From Halichondria panicea (Eukaryota; Porifera; Demospongiae; Suberitida; Halichondriidae), in assembly GCF_963675165.1 (NCBI RefSeq), contig NC_087391.1:5240126-5304125 (forward strand): 64,000 nucleotides of DNA. Reading direction: 5' to 3'. The notes under the pieces are model-generated. The model searched no databases, had not been told where the DNA came from, and worked only from the letters and a program-made list of their open reading frames with translations. A program made the translations under genes and the position numbers. The stretch's first letter is position 1. Each line of letters opens with the position of its first letter. Below, piece after piece: positions 57,315 through 64,000 of this stretch.

Positions 57315-60112
57315 ATGGAGTCTGGTTTGTTCTGCGATGACTGGACAGGTAAAGAAGAGCTGCAGCTGCTGGAAGCCATTGATGAGTATGGATATGGAAA
57401 CTGGTAAAGTGGGACTTAATATTTTTATATTAAATGACGTACATTCCAATAATAATCATGTCCACACAATCGCAATACTCTCACGTCCACATAATTATTA
57501 CTTTCTTGGATCCACTTTACATGAGACATTAACCGCATCATAGGGCTCCTATTTCAACACAAGTTGGAAAGACACTTGAAGGTAAGTGTTTATAGATTGA
57601 GGTATGCAAACATTATCATTTGATTCGTATTCAGAATGTCAAGATCATTACAACAACTGCTACATGTTCAACCCCCACCCTGTGTTGCCAGGTAACCCGT
57701 ATATTGTGTCATGAATGCAAATATTTATCAACTCGTTATACAATGGGCAGCGATACCACTCCGTCCAGAAGTGTGCAGAGTAGTAAAGTCTGATTCCCAT
57801 GCCAGAGGAGAGTCAGAATCCAATGATCCGGTTCCAGTGTACTATCCTGGTACCGAGATATCTGGGTTCATGCCACGTCGTGGAGACTTTGCTGTGGTGA
57901 GATTACTAGTGTTATACTAGTGCAATATATCATTGGTATTGTCTTGTATACTATTGGTATATTCTTGTATACTATTGGTATATTCTTGTATACTATTGGT
58001 ATATTCTTGTATACTATCGTTATGTTCCTGTATACTATATTATAGGAGCCTGACAACGGGGCAGAGAGTATAGTGGCAAACCTGTCACCTGACTCTGATG
58101 ATGATGACATGCTAATGAAAGGTATGTCAGCGCAGCTGCATGCATTATTATCATGGTATATAGTAAACTAATTAATTTAGTGTATTTGACCCTCCCCAGC
58201 TTTTAATTTGGCCTCCATAAAGATCTACTGCTCTCGACTGAAGCAAAGGGCTGCACGAAAGAGGTAAACATTGTGTAGTTATTTTGAAGGGACGAGCTGA
58301 TTATTGCCACGCCCCCACAGTTTAGTGCGGGAGTACGGACTCTTGGACATCAAGAAGCAGATTGGTGTGTTATTGTAAATCTCACGTTGCATTTCCTCCC
58401 GAAAATTTATCTCTATTTAATTGCCTTCTCCCCGTAGCCATTGACAAGACGAGACTGACAAAGAGTCAATTGTAAGTCTCTCTCACTGCAAGTGTTTGAA
58501 GCTTCCTCTAGCTGAAGGAATGTACTGTATAGATATAAAACACTGTGCAATGTGTCTGAGCTTACAGCCTGAGGTAGTAAAGCACGCTAATAGAATCAAC
58601 GTAGCGTTAAATAGAACATCTTTGAGCAGCCATAACTTTAGTTCCGTTGGTCCAAAAACGATAATTTTATGATTATCTGAAGGCTTAGAGAGAGGCTATT
58701 CAAATGATGTGTTAAAATCAAAAGTCTATTTTGAGCCTGTTTTTGACAAAATACCATGGGCTATAATGGTCTTTTCCCGAAAATGGAAAATTATGATCCG
58801 TTCCAAATTTGTTAGTTAAGCCACCATCTGAACGGGCTCCTTCTAAGCTTTCCAAAAATCATAAAATCATAAAATTTGGACCGTCAGAACTCAAGTTACA
58901 GAGCCGACTATAGTAATTTCAAAAATGAAGGGATCTCTAACTTTATCTTTTTGTCTCTTCCGGTCGTACCTCAGGAGATTGAAGATGGTGGCTCGTCCGT
59001 TCATGAGGTTCATGAGTCCACAGAGTGCAGCCAAGTTCCTCATCAGTCACTACAGTAAGTGTACGAGTGCTACTATTACAGGCTTTGTGATGACGAGATT
59101 GAAATTATGTTGTTTTTCTGACAGTGGAGGATGAGCTTCATCAGCAGATTAAGAAATTAAAGTGTTACAGAGAAAATGGCATCACAACTCTCAAAGGTAA
59201 TCTATTTCAGTCCTACCTGAATTGTTGTATTAGAAATATCAGTTTAATAGAGACACTGTGATGGTATATTTATGCCTCGGTGCGCATGCGCAAGCGAGGT
59301 ATACGGTAGTGTGTCTGTGTGTGTGTGTGTGTAGACCGCTACAGCTGCTCAAGGATGAATCAAGTGCAAGTAAGAGTTTCTATAGGCTTCTAGTCATGTT
59401 TACTTGGATTTTAATTCGTGGATTTGCAAAATAATGCTTCGTTCTCGAGTTATGCCTAGTTTTGCTTACTTGGAATGCTATTGCAGCCTTTTCAGAAGAG
59501 TCCGTAGCAAAACTTGTTCCCCGAGTGTTACTACTCTACTTAGTAGTTAGCTCTACATTAGAACGCTAGCTATTGGTAGCTGCAAGAGTGAGCAGAGAGC
59601 TGCAAGGCTCTGCTGACTTGCAGCCATAATTTTAGACTTGAACTTTTGGCATCAATCGTTTTTAACAACAATCATGGTTGATCATTACCCACCATTTTCA
59701 TGCAGCAAAATTAAAGATGTTCATCATGATAATTATAATCAATGTGTGTATAAAAGCTAGCTATTAGTAGTTTTATGTTATGTAGCTTTGGCACCTCCAC
59801 CGAGGCATCAGCACCCGCGGTGCTTTCATTGTATAAGACATTTTTTCCGTTCTTTATAGGAGCTGATTTGTATGAGAAACTGCTGACTCGTCGTCGTCAG
59901 CAAGAGTGTGAGCAGAGGGAGTGTGTGAGAGGTGTGAGGAGTGAGGAGACGTTCCTCTATCAGGTGCTACAGCACGGGTGAGCTAGGACTATCAGCTGTG
60001 TGTCATGTGACTCATTGGAATTTTTCCTATATAGGAGTATGAAAATAAAGAAACCCGGTATGTTAATTAAAGTCTCAGAGGAGGTACGACAGGCGCGGTT
60101 CAGCTCTAGCAA
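57315..60112 (+). CDS. TADA2-like transcriptional adaptor (ADA2), short form
   Basis: About ten exons, roughly 330 residues. ADA2 proteins activate the Gcn5-type histone acetyltransferase in SAGA/ATAC complexes. The protein opens directly with the SANT domain: WTGKEELQLLEAIDEYGYGN, W, APISTQVGKTLEECQDHYNN. The ADA2 core follows: SGFMPRRGDFAVEPDNGAES, SIKIYCSRLKQRAARKRLVR, EYGLLDIKKQIAIDKTRLTK, ARPFMRFMSPQSAAKFLISH, KLKCYRENGITTLKGADLYE. The N-terminal ZZ zinc finger and the C-terminal SWIRM domain found in other ADA2 proteins are not seen. The end is uncertain. Reading through a donor (GTATGT at 60058) gives a stop at 60110-60112 inside a palindromic element. Splicing there to the acceptor before AAGCTACAG gives EATVASPMSSPCTYM and a stop near 60391. 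The core is closer to TADA2A than TADA2B (inference). Confidence 0.83.
57932..58044 (+). repeat. 21-base tandem repeat in TADA2-like intron
   Basis: ATTGGTATATTCTTGTATACT units recur at 57932, 57953, 57974 and onward, about five copies. They end at the acceptor (TATATTATAG) of the exon encoding EPDNGAES. Confidence 0.9.
58621..58905. repeat. Palindromic element family A, copy 5 (TADA2-like intron)
   Basis: The most diverged copy. GCAGCCATAACTTTAGTTCC and GAAGGCTTAGAGAGAGGC form the left arm; the right arm is CCTTCTAAGCTTTCCAAAAA and AACTCAAGTTACAGAGCC. The centre is AAATACCATGGGCTATAATG. Confidence 0.75.
59268..59640. repeat. Family C element, second long copy (TADA2-like intron)
   Basis: It starts with the GC-rich hairpin ATGCCTCGGTGCGCATGCGC / AAGCGAGGTATAC. 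TTCTATAGGCTTCTAGTCAT, GGATTTTAATTCGTGGATTT and GAGTTATGCCTAGTTTTGC follow, and it ends with GCAAGGCTCTGCTGACTTGC. It matches the interrupted copy at 13588-14120. Confidence 0.7.
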
Positions 60113-60272
60113 TTAGTGTTTGATTGTTCCCATGTACAGCGTTATTGCTGTGTTGGTCGTTCAATTAGAGAAAAACAGCCTCTGATTAATAATGATGTAC
60201 GTGGGCGGGTAATTAGTGTCTAATCAGATACTAATTGCTAGAGTTGAACCACGTCTGTCGTACCTCCTCTGG
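60075..60272. repeat. Palindromic element E at the 3' end of the TADA2-like gene
   Basis: The left end CAGAGGAGGTACGACAGGCG, continuing GGTTCAGCTCTAGCAATTAG, is mirrored at the right by CTAATTGCTAGAGTTGAACC and CTGTCGTACCTCCTCTG. Terminal inverted repeats are about 42 bases in a 198-base element. It lies either in the last exon or in the last intron of the TADA2-like gene. Confidence 0.88.
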
Positions 60273-60391
60273 GTGTTATAAGTATGTTCTATTATCTCAC
60301 CACTATGATAGTATTCTAACAGCCACTTCCACTTTGCCTTGCCAGAAGCTACAGTAGCCTCACCTATGAGTTCACCTTGCACTTACATGTA

Positions 60392-60850
60392 ATTAGTATA
60401 ATTGGGTTAATGTCCAAAGAATCGTAGAGCATACATGTGTGCAATAAGGCATCGTGTGCGCCCTAGGGCCTGCTTAATGTTAATCTATGCAGCAATTATA
60501 TAGTCCAATGTATACGTGCGTCAATCGTAATCACTATGAGTTTAATTACGTTAAGGCTATGGGCTGTTCGCTGATTTTCCGTACGTGCTGGTTTATATTA
60601 TCATTCTTGAATCCCACTTCCTACTAATGGTTGCCCTAATCCAACAAACCCTGAGTATGTACAGAGCCGTGAAGATGAAGCACAGCACCTGTGTAGGAAT
60701 TACAGCCATTTATTGAGGGATATATAATTTGTAGCAGAGAAAGATTGAATATATGAGTGTGTCTGATATTAATTTATGTAAGAATGTTAATCACTGAGCA
60801 AATATTATTTTCAGGCTAGGAGATGTTATGTACATAGTATATGTAACGTA
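60392..60850. other. Intergenic, no feature seen
   Basis: AT-rich DNA after the TADA2-like gene. No exon with SWIRM-like sequence, RNA gene or clear repeat. Confidence 0.45.
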
Positions 60851-61040
60851 TACCGTATAGCGGGTAATTTTCGGGGGACAAAATATTGAGACATTTCGTG
60901 GGTAATATTTTTGTGTTTGCTGCTTGCACTTGCAGGTAAAGGTAGGCAAGGTCGCTTCATTCGTGGGTAAAATATTCGTGGTCAGACTTTCAACCACGAA
61001 AACCATGAATATTTTGCCCCACGAAAATTACCCGCTATAC
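60851..61040. repeat. Palindromic short element, family B, copy 2
   Basis: The left end TACCGTATAGCGGGTAATTT is mirrored by CGAAAATTACCCGCTATAC. The interior has repeated TTCGTGGGTAA. Confidence 0.85.
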
Positions 61041-61390
61041 GATATATGCTTGATCAGAAGTCGCGGCTACTAAATGTTTCATTTTGCTGGCAGAGGAGGC
61101 TACAATTCAAGAGAGGCCACTGTTTAAGAGCGGCGTTTATTAGCCCCAGCTAATTCATCAAAAGTTTTTTTCACCTGCACAAACTCGAACCAGAAAAGTC
61201 TTTTAAAAGCACTAACAAGCTGCTACCGTAGATACCAGTATCAATATGGCTGCCACGTGCAGAGCATATAGCCTCAAAGTTCACTGAAGCTACTATTTGA
61301 GAGCGGTTCTATTGCACTGAAGATGGGCTGTAGGGAGGCTACTATATTTGAGAGCGGCCTCTGATCAAGCGTATACAGTACATGTATTAA
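61041..61390. repeat. Repeat-like stretch with GAGGCTAC/GAGAGCGG words
   Basis: GAGGCTACAATTCAAGAGAG, CTACTATTTGAGAGCGG and GAGGCTACTATATTTGAGAG occur at about 61095, 61287 and 61335. This may be a degraded element between two family B copies. Non-coding. Confidence 0.5.
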
Positions 61391-61565
61391 TTTAGTAGTT
61401 TAGTGTAGGACCTGCTTGGGGTAAGGTTATTAACTTGCCGTGGTTAGAAAGAAGAGGACAAATTCTACCAGATTACTTGTTGTAGACCATATTACAGTTT
61501 GCCAGGCTGATATTCCGAGGAACACCAGTGAAAAGAAGCTTATCATGCAACAGTATAAAATGTCC

Positions 61566-61580
61566 TGTGTGTGTGTGTGT

Positions 61581-61635
<55 letters not shown>

Positions 61636-61636
61636 T
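61566..61636. repeat. GT microsatellite
   Basis: (GT)n of about 65 bases with one GTGAGTGT interruption, followed by GGAAGGGGGG. Confidence 0.95.
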
Positions 61637-61830
61637 GGAAGGGGGGTAGTAAGCACAAGGCTAACTGGGTTGGATGGAACCGCGCCCGCTGAAGTGTACC
61701 ATTTTGACTCAAACGGAATGCACATTTATTTATTTTATGAAGGCCATTCAATTAACAAGTTATATTTTTCTCGGTCTTTAGATATTTTGTGGCTTATAGG
61801 AGTGCTATTCATGCACTCCTGCTTGTAGCT

Positions 61831-62039
61831 ATACCGTATAGCGGGTAATTTTTGTGGGGTAAAAAATTTGTTATTTTCGTGGGCAAGCTGACCTCCACGA
61901 AATTTTAACGTAGGCGTAGCTTACCAGAACATATGAATGCAAGTGCAGGCAACGAGACTAAACGAAATTTTTACTCACGAAAGTCACCGTTTTCAAGATA
62001 AACGAATTTTTTTACCCCACGAAAATTACCTGCTATATA
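61831..62039. repeat. Palindromic short element, family B, copy 3
   Basis: The left end ATACCGTATAGCGGGTAATT is mirrored by CCACGAAAATTACCTGCTAT. The interior GAATGCAAGTGCAGGCAACG parallels ATGCAATGCAGTGCAGG of copy 1. Confidence 0.85.
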
Positions 62040-62270
62040 ATATACTGTAGTTGAAATAGGACCTAACCCTTGGTTCTACAATATGAATTTGCCATTAGTC
62101 AGATGCCAGTGTGTGTGTTGGTTAGCAAAAAAAGTTTGAGAAGTTTGATGAACACTTTGTTTGACTTTGCAAGTAAGGCTTTGTGGTTTTATAGGGTTGT
62201 GAAAACTTTTTATTCAGCCCATACAAGCAACATAATTATGTGTTTTCCAAAGCTACTCGAAACCTTCCCA

Positions 62271-64000
62271 ACTAGAGCACTAAAGTGCAAACCCTCGGCT
62301 GGTGACATGATTATAAAGAAACCAGAAATATAATGCAGTCCATAATTATAGTGATGTTGTTATCATGTATGACTTGCACAGCAACTCAGGAGCAATAAAA
62401 CTAAACCAGACTGGAGGCATGCTGAAACATTTGAGAACAGGTAGTGGTACTATAGATATATGCACTGTGGATTAGGATCACAGTAAAGAAGCCTGGAGTC
62501 TCAGAGAAGTCTGGCTCCAGGTTATGCATGGAGTAGGATCCCAGCCAGCAGCAGGAGCTATAATTTAAGCTTCTACTTTAGTGACCCTGTTCCATTGTTC
62601 CTGGTATATACAGCTTTCTACTTTAGTGACCCTGTTCCATCGTTCTTGGTACAGGATCACTTCAGTTATAAGTAACGCATGTGCAAGTTCTGTTCAAGCT
62701 ACATTTTGCTCGCTTTTATTAGACAAAGAAGCTTTAACACCGAAAGCTGCCACTATCAAAAGTACTAACTTGTTGTGTGGAGGCTACTCATGCTGTAAAC
62801 GCAGTGCTAGAACATCCAGGTAAGCAGACCTAGTCACAAGCTTATTTAAGCTTCTTAGCTTTTGCTCGACAAAGAAGCTTTAACATCAAAATCTGCCACT
62901 ATTTAAACCAAGATATTGTTATGTGAAGGCTACCTATGCTGCAAACGCAGCGCTATGGCATCCAGGTGAGTAGATATACTCGTGACAAACAGACAAACAA
63001 ACAAACAAACAAACTAGAGCACTAAAGTGCAAACCCTCGGCTAGCTGGTGACATGATTATAATGCAGTGCATACGGTGATGTTGTTATCACGTATGACTT
63101 GCACAGCAACTAAGGAGCAATACATCTAAACCAGACTGGAGGGATGCTGAAAATTTGAGAACAGGTAGTGGTACTATAGATATATGCACTGTGGATTAGG
63201 ATCACAGCAAAGAAGCTTGGAGTCTCAGAGAAGTATGGCTCCAGGTCCTGCATGGAATAGGATCCCAGTCAGCTAAGCAGCAGGAGCTATAATTCAAGCT
63301 TTCTACTTTAGTGACCCTGTTCCATTGTTCCTGGTATATACAGCTTTCTACTTTAGTGACCCTGTTCCATCGTTCTTGGTACAGGATCACTTCAGTTATA
63401 AGTAACGCATGTGCAAGTTCTGTTCAAGCTACATTTTGCTCGCTTTTATTAGACAATGAAGCTTTAACACCGAAAGCTGCCACTATCCAAAGTACTAACT
63501 TGTTGTGTGGAGGCTACTCATGCTGTAAACGCAGTGCTAGAACATCCAGGTAAGCAGACCTAGTCACAAGCTTGTTCAAGCTTCTTAGCTTTTGCTCGAC
63601 AAAGAAGCTTTAACATCAAAATCTGCCACTACTTAAAGCAAGATATTGTTGTGTGAAGGCTATCCATGCTGTAAACGCAGTGCTGTGGTACCAAGGTGAG
63701 TAGATATACCTGTGACAAACAAACAGACAAACAAACAAACAAACCAACAGACTACTATACCCGTGGCCGCCCACGCGCCTCGGGTAACTAGAGCACTAAA
63801 GTGCAAACCCTCGGCTGGTGACATGATTAAAAAGAAACCAGAAATATAATGCAGTGCATAATATAGTGATGTTGTTATCATGTATGACTTGCACAGCAAC
63901 TCAGGAGCAATAAAACTAAACCAGACTGGAGGCATGCTGAAACATTTGAGAACAGGTAGTGGTACTGTAGATATAATTATGCACTGTGGATTAGGATCAC
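62271..64000 (+). repeat. Tandem array of about 750-base units, running off the right edge
   Basis: ACTAGAGCACTAAAGTGCAA begins units at 62271, 63013 and 63787 (periods 742 and 774); the third is cut by the window end. Copies are highly similar. Each unit contains an internal duplication (GTGACCCTGTTCCAT twice, 39 bases apart) and two diverged modules beginning AAAGAAGCTTTAAC and ending CATCCAGGTAAGC or CATCCAGGTGAGT, resembling splice donors. (AAAC)n-type GACAAACAAACAAACAAAC runs separate units. An 80-residue open frame is kept in both full copies (62581-62823, 63311-63553) with two amino acid differences. It has no recognised family. Confidence 0.88.

Noticed and set aside
62581-62823. 80-residue frame in the tandem array as a gene
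   Set aside because: It is conserved between the two copies only because the DNA is nearly identical. There is no family match, so it is kept as part of the repeat and not called a CDS.

Overview
The window is eukaryotic and animal. Almost every gene is split by short GT-AG introns (often 50-300 bases), intergenic gaps are small, base composition is AT-rich, and the gene set (TET with a CXXC finger, a CatSper auxiliary subunit, SMG6, TOGARAM1, a BEN-domain protein) is metazoan. The compact layout together with TET, ciliary and sperm genes suggests a demosponge, possibly Amphimedon-like. That species guess is inference, because no rRNA or mitochondrial marker is present.

Fifteen protein genes and two tRNA genes are supported. 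From left to right: a membrane-anchored tubulin-tyrosine-ligase-like enzyme (-), an intronless F-box protein (+), a BEN-domain protein (+), a secreted or lysosomal serine carboxypeptidase (-), a CatSper delta/epsilon-like type I membrane protein (+), CEBPZ/Noc1 (-) with a tRNA-Ser in one intron, a type I single-pass receptor-like protein (+), BPNT1 (+), NOP53 (-), TOGARAM1 (+), an EF-hand protein with axonemal-type repeats (+), a second identical tRNA-Ser (+), TET (-), SMG6 (+), mitochondrial ribosomal protein mL40 (-), and a short TADA2-like SAGA/ATAC adaptor (+). The last 3.6 kb is repeat-rich with no convincing gene.

Twelve of the fifteen genes form six head-to-head pairs whose start codons lie about 90-500 bases apart (TTLL/F-box, carboxypeptidase/CatSper, CEBPZ/receptor, NOP53/TOGARAM1, TET/SMG6, mL40/TADA2), so shared bidirectional promoters are likely. 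Four genes (TTLL, CatSper subunit, TOGARAM1, EF-hand protein) point to cilia or sperm flagella. CEBPZ and NOP53 belong to 60S ribosome assembly. TET and TADA2 act on chromatin.

Introns carry several families of short non-coding palindromic elements. One family has five copies, each in an intron of a different gene. A second has an inverted terminal sequence around GTATAGCGGGTAATTTT. A third is interrupted by a fourth, smaller one, and a fifth sits at the 3' end of the TADA2-like gene, which lacks both its usual zinc finger and its SWIRM domain. Long GT/CA microsatellites lie in several introns. Exon borders were read by eye from splice signals and protein continuity, so gene spans are firmer than individual junctions.
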